Below, one piece after another: positions 1-12,103 of a DNA stretch of 64,000 nt. The notes beneath the pieces were generated by a model that did no database searches, was not told where the DNA came from, and worked only from the letters and a program-made list of their open reading frames with translations. The stretch's first letter is position 1. The number at the start of each line of letters is the position of its first letter. Origin of the DNA: Lepidodermella squamata (lineage: Eukaryota > Gastrotricha); contig JBLDXI010000043.1 in NCBI GenBank assembly GCA_047495785.1, positions 496,001 through 560,000 of the forward strand, read 5' to 3'. Both the position numbers and the translations under genes were made by a program.

Positions 1-54
1 CCTGCGATTTGAAAAAAATCAAAAATCTATCAAAATATTGAAATTTCGAATTAC

Positions 55-3000
55 CTTCAGCTGCTGCATCTCCTGGGTAGCCTTAGCAAGGGCGCGTTGC
101 AAGTTGGCCTTGGACTCAGCCTCCTCCTCGAACTGCTCGCGAGCACGCTCGAGGTCGGCGGCCAAGTTGCGGGCCTCAGCCTGGAACTTGGCGCGGCCGC
201 GGGCTTCCTCGTCGAGGTTGCGCTTGGCCTCATCCAGCTGAGAGGCGAGCTGCTGCTTGGCCTTGGCCAAGCCGTTGAGTTGAGACTCGGCTTCCTCCAA
301 CTGGCGCTGCAGATCCGCACCTTCCTGGCCGGCGCGGGCGCGTTGGCCTAAGTAGAACAAAATCATAATTAGATCATATTTATAAAATTTTAGAAAATTT
401 CAGAAAGTTTTAAAAATTTAAGAAAATCCTCTTATTATTCATGAGATAGCGTGCCGATTTTCAAAAATCTTCATAATTCAAATGTAAAATTTCAACATTT
501 TAGTGAATAAATAGATCAAAATTTGATCACTAAATGGCTGATTTCAGCATTCGGCTGACGAATTTTTACCTTGAAGATCGGCAGCAACGCGAGCGGCCTC
601 GTCGAGCTTGGCCTGCAGGTCGCCGTTCTGACCCTCGAGCTGCTTGATGACCTTTTCGGCGTTGGCCTTGGCCTTGGACAGGACCTCCAGCTGGCCGTGA
701 AGATCGTCGACCTCAGACTTGAGCTGGGCCTTCTCCTTCTCGACCTTCTGGCGGTTCTTGTTCGCGGCATCAACAGCCTCGGTCAACTCGTTGACAGCGT
801 CCTGGTTCTTCTTACGAAGAGCGGCCAGGGCCTGTTCGCTCTGCAGGCGCTGCTCGTCGGCGTCGTGGCGCAGCTTGGCGAGTTCCTGCTCGCGGCGCTT
901 GTTCAGGTCGGCCTGGGCAGCAGTGGCACCGCCGGCCTCGTCCAAACGCACGCTCAGGTCCTCGAGTTCGCGCTGCAGTTCGGCGCGCTGCTTCTCGACC
1001 TGATTTTAATCGAAAAAAATTATATTAAACAATCATCATTTTCATCGATTTCACATTTCAATCAAAAGCAATTTAGTCGGAGACAAATTTGCAATATTCG
1101 CGAAAAACGCCTTTGCGAACAATCAGCATTAGTGCGCGCGCATTCAATAAAATCACTTCAGTGCGCACGCTCATTACGCGCGTAATAATTGCCGCGCACT
1201 CTCATTGGTCGCAATAAGTGCGCGCACAAACGAATAGCAATAAAACTAGCAAATTTAATGAGTCCGCGCACTAATGCCACGAAATTGAGCATAAATGAAT
1301 ATGCAAATTGAGCGCGCAGAATAATACGCTGAATAACTTTATTAATGGGGCTGATTTATGGGGAGTTGCAGTGATCGCGGTCTTCTGGACTTTTTGTTAT
1401 GAGAGTGTGATAAGTTACCTTGACGCGGTTGCCGCGCTCAGCCTCGAGTTCTTCCTCGAGCTCGTCGATGCGGCGCTGCTGGTCCTTGATCTTCTTCTGC
1501 AGCTGCGCGATGAGCGAGGCGTCCTCCTCGAGCTTTCCGTTCAAGTTGTTAATGTCGCCGTCACGCTTGCGAACGACGTCCTCGAGCTCGTGGCGCACGC
1601 GCTCCAGCTCGGCGACGGCGTCCTGGGTGACCTTGAGGTCGCCCTCCAGCTTGCGCTTCGCCTTCTCAACATCGCCGCGGATCTTCTTCTCGCGGTTCAG
1701 GTTCTCTTCCAGCTCGTCGAGGGCAGCCTCCAACTTCTGCTTGGTCTTGCCAAGTTGGCTAACCTAAAATAACGAAAAGACAGAAATGAGAATTTTTCAT
1801 TTTCATTCAAAAAACGTAAAAAAATTGAATTTTAAATTTAAAAAAATTTCTGAAATTGTGTGAAAATCTTAAAAATGCTTACCTTGTCCTCTTCGGCCTG
1901 GAGATCGGACTGGGTCTTCTTGAGGTTCTCCTCGAGCGACTTCTTCTCCTTGGACAGCTTGGCAACCGCCTGGTCCTGGCCGGCGAGGTCGTCCTGCAGC
2001 TTGCGGATCTGCTGGTCCTTGGCCTGCTTGTCCTGCTCGGCCTTGTGCAGCGTCGACTCCATGTTGGCGAGGTCGCCCTTCAGGTTGTCGATCTCGCCCT
2101 CCAGCTTGTGGCGAGCACCCTCGCCCTGGCTGGCGCGGGCCTCCAGCTCGGAGCAGCGGTCCTCGAATTCCTTGGCGCGCTCCTCGACCGACTGGCGCTG
2201 TTCGAGCAGGTTGGCGAGCTTTTCCTCCATCTCGCCGATCGAGTCCTGCGTCGACTGCAGCGAGATGAACAGGTCGTTCTTCTGCTGCAGCAGCGTCACG
2301 TTCTGCTCCTCGAGCTGCTTCGCCAGCGTGGAGACGCGCTCGAGCTCGGATTTCGTCTTCTCGAACTCTTCTTCCTTCTTGCGCATCTCGTCCTCGCCGC
2401 GGATCTGCGACAACAGCGGCTTGATGAGCGTGTACATCTTCCACCACTTCCACGTGCGCACAGCCTAGGAAAAAAAATGAGAGAAAAATATAAGAAAAAG
2501 CGAAAATTTGAAACTCAAAATAGCCGTTGTAAAATTTAAAATTTAAATTTCAAAAAATTTAAAATTTGAACCAATTTGAGTAGTCAACATCTTTTTCGGA
2601 ATTCGCACTGACAATAGTTCAAATTCAAATTTCGAAATTTCGAAAATTTCAAAAAGTTTCAAAAGGTTACAATTAATGAAGAATTTCTAGGTGTGTGATT
2701 TTCGACTTACCATGTACTTGCGGATGTTGCGCTGGATCATGTCGAGAGCAGCACGCTGGTCGACGAGCTTCTTGTACTTGCGGCGCATGAGGTAGCCACG
2801 GACGTAGGCCTGGAACGAAGACAGGATGCCAGACAGCTTGTCCTCGCGCCACTCTTCCAGCTTGGCGACGATACCGGCGCGGAAGAACACCTTGGTCAAG
2901 CCGAGCTTGTAGTCAGACTCGCCCATGGTCAAGGCGCCCAAGACCTTCTCGGCAACGACCTGCAAAAAAAACATCGAAAATATTAAAATCTCAATTAAAC

Positions 3001-6000
3001 AAAATTAAAATTGAAATTTTTTGATACTTTTTCAATACTTATACGAAAATCCCGGCAATTTAAATTTAATTCGACAGAAAAATTGAAATTTCATTAAGCT
3101 CATTGAAAAAATTGGAATCGATTGAAAAATCAAATTCGAAATTTCAAAATTGAGTGGACACCCTAAATTTAGGCTCAAGTGAAATTTTCCAATATTTCCA
3201 CAGCTATCAGTGATCAGTTTATGAGTTTCAGCCAGCAGAGCCGATATCGATTCCAAATATCGATTTAAAAAATCAATCAAGCGATTTTTCGATATTTCAT
3301 CAATTTTTCAATCTTTTTGACTTTTCGATCTTTTTTAATCTTTTTTAGACAATTTTAAGAATGTTAAAATTGTTTGCAAATTTCGAATTGAAAAATTGAA
3401 ATTTAATTCTTTAATTATTGAAATTTAATTTTACAGCTGAAGATTTTTTCTAAGCTTGCCTTAGCGTCGACGAAGCCGGACGGGACGGCGTTCGGGGCCA
3501 AGATGGTGTAGCGCTGCTTGAAGTCGGGGTAGATCATGCGGTTGGGGAAGCCCTTGCGGCAAATACGGATGCCCTCGAGCACACCGTTGCACTTGAGCTG
3601 GTTGAGCACCAAGTGGGCGTCGATGTACCACGACTGCTTCATCTCGTTCGGGATGAGGCAACGCACGAAGTGGGGGTGAGTCGAGTACAAGTTCTTCATG
3701 AGACGGTTCAGCGAGTCGCGATGGGCCGCCGAGATGGTCTGCATGGCACCACCCTTCTTCTTCTTGCCACCACCACCTCCGGACTCTGCACGCCAAAATA
3801 AAGGGGAAAAATTCAAAATAAATCCGAAAATTAGGAGAAAAAAGTCGAAAAATAGCAACAAAAATTTGAAATTTTCAGTAAGCAACTATAGCTAACGAGT
3901 GAACTAAAAGCTAAGCTAACAGCCTTGTCATTGAAGTAGAAGCGAAATTGAATAATTTCTGAAAAATTACAAGTTGAAGTTCCATTGTGAAAGCAAAATA
4001 AAACTGATTTTAAATTGACGAGAAATTCAAAGAAAAATCTTTATGAAAGCTGAAAGATGAGACTGAGAAATTTCATGCAAGCTTTAAACAGAAATTATCA
4101 GCTTTATTAGAGTAGCTAAGCTATTTTTCGAGTCGAAAGATCGAAACTCACCTTTTTCTATCAAGTAGAAAACCAACAATTTTAATAAATTCTCACGAAA
4201 AATTTCACTCATCATATTTGAATTTAAATTTCAAAATTTCAAAATTTTTCAAATTAGTTGAAAACTGACCCTCGGGCTCGTTCGGGAAGAAGATGGGGAC
4301 GAGGGTGTCCTTGGACGACGACATGAGTTCGATGGTGCAGGCCTGGATGGGATCCTTGTTGCGCTCGAGCCAGCCGTTGCAGTTGTACGCGACGGTGCCG
4401 GCGTAGTGCTTCAGCTGGAAGTGAGGTTCCTTGTCCTTTTCCTTGGCCTTGCCCGGCTGCGGCTTCAGGAAGCACGGCGACTTGCCCAAATGGTTCTGGT
4501 ACAGCTTCTCGACGAACGACTTGTCAGAACCTATGCAAAACAGAAATTTAAGAAATATGTGAAATTTAATTGAATACAATTAAATTCGACTTCAAAACTG
4601 AGTTCTCGCCATGAAAAAAGCAACTCGAGTTCCTCAAATCCATTGTCTCGATTTTTCAAAAATTTTCGTGAAAATAAAATTCGAACTTCAATTATATGAA
4701 AAAATTGAAAAATTCAAAATTTTGAAATTTTTTCAACGGGATTTCTCAATTTAATCCCGATTGAATTTTGATGAATTTTCGAATCAGATCAATCAATTCA
4801 AAATTCGAATTTCAAAATTTGAAAAATTCCGAAGAAGTCTGGATTTCGGAAAAATGGAAGATTTTAAAATTCAACTTCATAGATAAAGCTCGAAATTTTG
4901 AAAAATTCAAAAAATTTAAAGTCAGAATAAGGAATTTCGGTTTTTTTCGAACCAAATTAAAATTTCGAATATCCATATAATTTAATGATTTCTTATTGAT
5001 TTCTGGTGAAAAATATATTTTTTTTGTTGATTTAGCTCACCCTTGGGGACGATGCACTCCTCCTCGAGAATGGCCATGATGCCCATGGGCTTCTCGATGA
5101 GCTCGATACAAGCGGCCAAGTCGAGGCCGAAATCGATGAAGACCCAGTCGATGGCCTCCTTCTTGTACTCCTCCTGCTCGAGCACGAACATGTGGTGGTT
5201 GAAGAACTGCTGCAGGCGCTCGTTCGTGTAGTTGATGGCGAGCTGTTCGAACGAGTTGAACTCGAAGATCTCGAACCCGGCAATGTCCAGCACACCGATG
5301 AAGTACTGGCGACGGCTCTTCGTGTCCAGCGTCTGGTTGCAGCGCTTGACCAGCCAGTCGAACAGACGCGAGTACAACGACTTGGACAGCGTAGCGACGG
5401 CGTACGTGACCTATTATGACGTCAACGAAAAATCACAAAAAATGTAAACAAGTTGGAGGAACCGCAACAATTTAGCATTCAAAAAATTGGAAAAAATTAG
5501 AAATCAATAATTTTCAAAAATGTATTTTTCAGTAAACTTTTCAAAACCAGATCCCTTATCAAAATCCCAGTCAATCAATTCACGTAAATTTAGGTACTCT
5601 TCATCAGTTTCCATGATTTTTCGAAAAATTAATTTGAAAATTTTACGATTTTATTAAAAAATTTGAAAATATCATTTTCAATTATTGAAGGTGTACGAAA
5701 TTTCGAATTCCCAACTTTGTTTTAGGTTTATGGGTCCTAATCAGCCAATTAATGTTTTTTAATTTGTCCAACTTTCAAGTCTCGAAACCCAAATCGAATG
5801 AAGTTCTCCAAATTTAGCTATTCAAAATATAGCTTTTCAATCCACAAGTTGAATTTTCGAGTCACGAATTTCCTTTGTTTTCAGATTCGAATACTGTGGG
5901 AAAATTTAGCTCTTAAAAACACTAAAACCTCATAAACCTTATCGGAACTTATTTCTATACAAGGAAATTTAAGATTTTTCGACATTTCAAGATTCCCTTT

Positions 6001-9000
6001 CACTAAAAAATCATTTTAAGAAAAATTTCAAAATACAAATTCGTTTTGATATTGGAAATTGTTTCTCCGATTCGATGGAATAATTTTTTTTGGGTTGCCC
6101 TCACTTGCGCATTTATCACTTGCGCATTTATCACTTGCGCATTTTATTTTTACCCTTATTTTATCGCTTGCGCATTTTATCTCAAAAAAATTGAAATATC
6201 AAGTGCTCTATTGCCATTTTGTCGTATAATTATACAATATTTATCAAAAAGTTCGACATTTGTGGTACAAACGTTTTTGTCAACTTTCCATAGTCCTATA
6301 ACAGACTAGGAGACAGAATTAAAAGCGAAAAATAGAAAAACAGAGTAGACATGTTTTGGGCGCCATTTCAAGCACGTGCCGTGCACCATGTGGTGCGGTG
6401 AACGTCGAGTGGATTTTCAAACCGTCATTTTTCATTCTAATGTTTTCTGAAACACTTGAGACTGGGCAATGAAACTCAACTGCGTTGTTGATGGATGCGA
6501 GCATTCCTTCTCTGACGCCCGGGGCTTAGCTTGCCATTATCGGAAGAAGCATGGCCTGTCTAAGGCACAAGTCGAGGAGCTGAGAGCGCAGCACGTCCTG
6601 CGTGACGTGAATGAAGCCGAAGAAGAAGTTCTGGACTTCCCGATTGACGATCGAAGTGGTGAAGGGGAGACGAGAGCTGAATCAAGAGCATCGATTCGAT
6701 CTGATTCAAATTCTACAGCATCAAATTCGAGTTCAGCTAATTCAAACTTGTCCGTGTTACCTGAAACTGAGGCATTTCCTGCGACCGATAATCAAATCTA
6801 ACGACGGACTAAAATCATCATCTTATACGAACAAGCAATCTTTTTCTTTTAGCATGTTTTTCGATTTTTTGATTCGAAATAAACAGTCACTTCTGTCTCC
6901 TAGTCTGTTATAGGACTATGGAAAGTTGACAAAAACGTTTGTACCACAAATGTCGAACTTTTTGATAAATATTGTATAATTATACGACAAAATGGCAATA
7001 GAGCACTTGATATTTCAATTTTTTTAAGATAAAATGCGCAAGCGATAAAATAAGGGTAAAAATAAAATGCGCAAGTGATAAATGCGCAAGTGATAAATGC
7101 GCAAGTGAGGGTAATTCTTTTTTTTAAATGTCCCATAAATATGATAGTCGATGAGACCTTCTAATTTTAATTCCTCATGAATATTCATAAAATCCCCGAA
7201 GATTGTTAAACGCACATTTTGAATCGTTTTCAACAGTTTTCCGAGCCTCAAATTTCTTATATATAATTTTTTCCCCAGATTTTTCGATTTTAAAAATTTG
7301 AAATTACAAGGCTGCTTTTCAAGACTGACCTGATCCTTGTTCTGCGACTTGTTGACCCACTCGGTGCCGACCTTGACCTTGGGCTTGACCAAGCACTTGA
7401 TCAAATCGGCGGCGTTGATGCCGAGCAAGAAGGCGGCCTTCTCAGCCTCGGCGGTGCCGTCGGCCTCGGCCTGCTCGTCCTTGGACTGCTTGAACTTCAT
7501 CTCACCCATCCACATGATGGCGGCGCAGCACTTGAACATGGACATCTTCTCGGCCTCGGTGAAGCCGAGCACGTCCAAAGCATCGGCCGTCGCCTTCATC
7601 TCAGCCACGTCGTCCATGCCGTCGACTTGCAGCACACCCTGGTTCGTGAACGCGTACTGGCCAGCGTCCGGGTTCAGCAGCAGCTTGTCTGGAAAATGAA
7701 AATTTTACAAATTAATCATTTATTCAATAAATAATCACAAAATTATGATTATTAATTAAGGACGTTAATTGCAAAAAAAAGAAAAGAGAGGACTTTGCCC
7801 TTTTGTCGCTTATTTCAAACAACGTTACGAAGTTTCTCCTCAACCAGCGCAATAGAAATTAGTTTTGGTGAAATTGAGACATGAAGTTTCAAAATAATTA
7901 AAGGAAGCGAAAATCTCAAGGTTGTAGTTTCGTTTTTCATGTATTGATAAGACCTCAGTCTTCTTGAGTCTTCTAATTAGACCCGGGAACTAGGAAGGCC
8001 GCAACCACTTAACAAAAGGTTTCATCTTAACAAAATTCGAGTCTTCCCTAAATTCTCAATTTTTAATTTCAATGCCATGATCATTCAGCCTACATGAGCC
8101 TATATTGATTGCAAATATCGATTTCACAGATCAGGACTTTTTTCGATTTTTTGATAAGGCAATATCGAATTTTTTCTACCTTTCTGGTGGTACTCTATTT
8201 CGCCTCAACAACAAATCCCGGTTTTATTTGGGACATTGTAGGCCGGGTTTCGTAAGGTCAAAGTCCAAAGCATGATTCATGCTATTGAAATAATGCAGCT
8301 AGTTGTTAGAATAATTTTTCAAATTCTCCAGATTATCCAGATTATTGAAAAGTATCTTGAGAATGCTGGGTTATTTTAATAGGGGAATTTCTAAAATAGT
8401 TTGAAAAATCTGAAAAATTTGAAAAATAAGGCTACACATATAACGTTACAGAGTAGTGTTATTTCTAACCGTCACGCGCTATTTTTAGAATTGTACTTTG
8501 ACCCTGCAAACCCGGCCTACAATGGACATCAGAATTGATCAAGAAGAGAAAAAATCGAAATCGCAACGAATCGGACACATTTAGGGCTGAAAACCTTGAA
8601 TATTCATATCTATCCCCAATTTATCATGATTTTTTCAAATTCCCGATTTGTCAATTTTTTTCATTTTTTCAATCTACTTTTCGATAATCAAAATTTTCCA
8701 AAATTTCAACATTTCAAATTCAAAATATTAAATAAGTTTTAAATAAGTATTAGCCAAATTTTCCTAATAATTGAAAAAAGTCGTCGAAATAATTAGGTCA
8801 GGCTGCTATCATTTCGTACAGGAACTGTAATTTAGGAGGCGAGAACTTCTCAATCGCGTTGAAGAATCGGGGAGTTTAATAGATAGGGTTTAAAAAAATT
8901 GAAATTTTTCAAAAATGGCAAGACGAACTCACCAGCGAACTGCTTGGCGCCATCGGAGACCAGCTGGTAGAAGATGTGGTAGTTGCGCTCGAGGCGACCG

Positions 9001-10746
9001 CACGCCGTGACACGCGACTTCTCGAGCAGGTAGTGCTCGATATCGGCACCGGCGATCTTGCCGGTCGGGCCGAAGTGGATGCGGATGAATTTACCGAAGC
9101 GCGACGAGTTGTTGTTACGCACCGTCTTGGCGTTACCGTACGCTTCCAGCGGCGGGTTGCAGCCGACGATCTGCTCCTCGAGCGAGCCCTTCTTCTGCGC
9201 CGACTCCTCGACCTGGCCTTTAGCGGCATCGGCGGCGGCCTGCGCGGCGGCGACCTTGGCGAAGTACTGGATGACCTTCTTCGTGTTCTCGGTCTTACCG
9301 GCACCAGACTCGCCACTGTTCAACGCAAAGACAACAATAAATTTGAAAAATATTCCAAAAAATGAGAAGACAAAAATATCCAGAAATTGTCAAAAATCTC
9401 AGCATCAAACCGATTATTTGTGAATTCATAATTTTCTTCCAAATTTTTTTCCGATGTTTTTTACCGGCATGAAACTCAAGAAACAGCGATCATTTTTTTT
9501 AATTTGAATTTTTTGAGAAATTCGAAAGATGCATTTTAGACTCGTATGAAAGTTGAAAATAAATTCGAGAAATTGAGATCGATGAGAATTTCAATGGAGA
9601 TTTCTCATTTCTGTTAAATATATTTGGGGTTCTCGCGAGAAATAATGAAATTGAAAAAGGTTTACGCGCACTCTAATTTTTTGCGCGCGCGCTCTCGGCT
9701 ACCGCGCAGAATTTAGAGTGCGCGTAAAACTTTTTCAATTTCATTTCAAATTCAAAACCGTGCGGTTCAAAATCCATTTAAATTTCGACTTCACGCGAAG
9801 CCCAAAAGTCCACTTTCCCCTTATAGCCTCCAATTTCGCAAAATGGTGAAATTTCCAAGTGGGATTTCAGGAGCCCCAAGCGTTGAAGAATCGTTGAAGT
9901 AGGGTATTATTTTCACCATAAACCATGCGTTGTATGTAACAAGGGAAAATGTAGATTCAACCAATCGAGAATTTCACCATTTTCATTTTTTCGAAAATCT
10001 CAAACATTTTGAAATTTTCAAAAATTGAAATTGAAATTTTCGAATTTCACAAAAAATATTTTGTCACATAAAATTTATGGAAAATTTAAAACAATATAAT
10101 CTAGATTGTTATAAATAATCAGAAATAATGTGATTTCAATTTCAACTCATTTTGAATTTTTCATTAATTTTTCAATTTATCCTCATTTTTTCTGAATAAA
10201 ATATGTCAAGACTTACGTAATCAGGATGGACTGATTCTCACGATCTTGCAACATGAACGAGAAGGCGCCGTCAGCGGTGGCGTACAAGTGAGGCGGCATC
10301 TCAGTACGACGCTTGCCGCGGTACTTGGCAATGACCGACTCGGTGTAGATCGGCAGGAACTTGTACGGGTTGATGACGACGCAGAACAAGCCCGAATAGG
10401 TGTAGATGTGCTGGTGGAAGTAGCGCTGGCGCAAGTTGTGCAGGATAGCGGCTTCGTTGAGCTGCGTCAAGTCAGCCATGTCCGTGCACTGCTCGTACTT
10501 GGGCGGGTTCGGGTCCTGGCACAGCTCCTTGTTCAGGGTCTTCATCTCGCCCTTCTCGGTCTTGACCGTCACGTCGTCGCCCTTGGTCGACTCGATTTCG
10601 GCGAGGACGAAGCCGTCCTTCTCGCACGGGATCCATGTCGCCTTCTTCGGGTCGATCTTGGACTGCGCGAGCTCGGCGAGCAGCTTCTTGCGGTCGACGA
10701 CCAGAAACTGGTATTCCGGCTCGGTTTCAGGGATCGCACGATCCAT
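55..10746 (-). CDS. Mhc: Muscle myosin heavy chain (class II), 3' part beyond window
   Basis: Actin-based motor of the thick filament. Eleven exons join in frame: 10746-10217, 9315-8933, 7688-7330, 5410-5041, 4530-4270, 3785-3460, 2959-2711, 2464-1883, 1763-1419, 999-570 and 347-55, giving about 1376 codons; the rest of the coiled-coil rod lies left of the window. Visible in order: N-terminal SH3-like region, P-loop GESGAGKT formed across the first intron, switch [11 protein letters not shown], switch II DIAGFE, a Gly/Lys loop 2 ([11 protein letters not shown]), the reactive-thiol stretch [20 protein letters not shown], converter (KVFFRAG), one clear IQ-type segment, then heptad rod. All introns are GT-AG except the one after exon 6, which needs a GC donor (AAG|GCAAGC) to keep frame. 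The start MDRAIPETE is the first ATG of the exon; an AG just upstream (about 10790) suggests a 5' non-coding exon. No alternative exon copies are visible. Exons are GC-rich, introns very AT-rich. Confidence 0.96.
1080..1300. repeat. CGCG-rich block in a myosin intron
   Basis: The intron between 1419 and 999 carries a patch of alternating purine/pyrimidine words (TGCGCGC, GTGCGCGCAC, TACGCGCGTA) that contrasts with the AT-rich introns around it. The same word recurs in other inverted-repeat elements of the window (9675, 46610, 54115), so it is probably an old MITE. No clear termini were found. Confidence 0.4.
6092..7117. mobile_element. Inverted-repeat element with zinc-finger cargo, inside myosin intron
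   Basis: Two nearly identical inverted arms of about 227 bp (6092-6318 and 6891-7117) enclose 572 bp. The outer ends hold three tandem copies of a CACTTGCGCATTTAT unit. Both sides are flanked by exactly eight Ts (6084-6091 and 7118-7125), which fits an 8-bp target-site duplication, although a poly-T duplicate is weak evidence on its own. No transposase is present, so it is non-autonomous. The termini begin GGGTTGCCCTC and GAATTACCCTC; an 8-9 bp duplication with GG ends would suit a Mutator- or Merlin-like family, but I cannot assign one. Confidence 0.85.
6469..6801 (+). CDS. Single C2H2 zinc-finger protein carried in the inverted-repeat element
   Basis: A 110-residue single-exon ORF lying wholly between the two arms of the element at 6092-7117 and antisense to the myosin gene. 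Residues 4-27 form one C2H2 finger with spacing C-x4-C-x12-H-x4-H (CVVDGC...CHYRKKH). The rest is acidic and then Ser/Asn-rich, without a second finger. An AATAAA lies about 80 bp after the stop (near 6880). A single finger could bind nucleic acid or another protein; the function is unknown. It could be a captured host gene or a protein encoded by the element's autonomous relative. Confidence 0.65.
   Translation: MKLNCVVDGCEHSFSDARGLACHYRKKHGLSKAQVEELRAQHVLRDVNEAEEEVLDFPIDDRSGEGETRAESRASIRSDSNSTASNSSSANSNLSVLPETEAFPATDNQI
9644..9745. repeat. 102-nt near-perfect hairpin in first myosin intron
   Basis: AATGAAATTGAAAAAG at 9644 is matched by its complement ending at 9745, and pairing continues inward through TTTACGCGCACTCTAA to a CGCG-rich centre. 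The stem is about 40 bp with a short GC-rich loop. It could be a minimal MITE or a pre-miRNA-like hairpin; the sequence alone cannot separate these. Confidence 0.7.
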
Positions 10747-11819
10747 GATTGTTCACGATGTGTAAACAGAGGTGTACAACTATGTGGGGGAAGAAATCGA
10801 ATGGGTTATTACCACTATTTTTTGATCACAATCGCTACTAATCGCAAGTCACGCCACAGGTCACTCATATACCAGAGAAGAGCAAGCGATAATTGGCCTA
10901 ATAGCATAGAAAATATCAAATTTAGAGAGCTTTTCGAGATCAAAATAATGAAAAATTGAGTTATGTACTTGGTTAGGATGTTTGATTCTAATTTGATCGG
11001 GTCAACGGCTCATTTTGTTTCCCCGATCAAATTTGGATCAAATATAAAGGAAAATAATTATCAAGTCAGAATTTGCTCAGTGTATTTGCATATTTAAGGG
11101 GAAAATTCCACGAAAACTCCCAGCCGTTTGAGAAAATTTCACCCAAGTACAATTTTTCACAATTTCCATATTCCAATATGATTTTTACTCGAACCAGTAA
11201 AAATTCAAAAATGTGATTATTATGGATTATGGATCAACTTTAATCGGTATTAGAAATCACCCAAGCCACACTTAACAGAAATTCATGGAATTAAATCTCT
11301 AATATTCAATTTTTGCCAGGGTTTTTGAATATTTGAGATTTTGAGAATAGGCGGATTTTGAAAAATTGGGTCAAAAAATAATGTGAGATCAAAGCGGAAT
11401 CAAAGAAATCTCCTGCGATTTACGACTGATTCCGATTTGATCCTACTAACGCCGCCTTAAATCCTCCTTAAATTTCCTTGGATTACGGCTACCTAAACAT
11501 TGTGAGTTAAGAAGTCCCACAAAATCGAGGTGCGTTGTAAACACGTTGTTGAAAACTATCGAAGGAAATGTAACACTGGTGGGAAATGCGTGTTTTGGTG
11601 GAAAGAAGCAAGAGGCCGGGCAGTGGCGGCTTAAGTATCGCGATTGCCCAGCCGGCAGCCGTAAAAGGCAATCTCGCCCATCCTTCACTCACTCAGCCGA
11701 GATGTTATTGCCCGGCCGGCCGGGTAGAGCTGAAAACTGACGGCAGCTGATCGTGAGCGATGTTGTTTGTTACATCTTCTACAACACGTTGTTTAGACCG
11801 GCACATCTAACAACACTCA

Positions 11820-11844
11820 TGATAGATAGATAGATAGATAGATG
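11820..11844. repeat. (GATA)n microsatellite
   Basis: About six tandem GATA units. Simple repeat. Confidence 0.9.
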
Positions 11845-12082
11845 GGCGCTGTTAAGATGGAGGAGGATTATCTGTGCGCGCGCACGCACAAAGTGGCGCA
11901 ATGAAACGCGCGCAAAGTGCGCACAAGAGCGCGCACATTAAAATCATTATTATTATTGCTATTGCGCGCACTTTATCTCCTGCTCCTCCTCCTCCTCTGT
12001 TGCTTGTAAAACACATCGGTTATTTGATGCGCGCGCGCACGGAATATTTTCAGCCCTCAGCTTTCAGCTATGTTATCATAAA

Positions 12083-12103
12083 GCTGCTGCTGCTGCTGCT
12101 GCT
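12083..12103. repeat. (CTG)n microsatellite
   Basis: About seven tandem CTG units, just upstream of a CGCG-rich stretch. Confidence 0.9.

Noticed and set aside
571-1185. Long plus-strand frames opposite the myosin exons
   Set aside because: Leu-rich mirror translations of coiled-coil exons; the minus-strand exons join in frame with splice sites.
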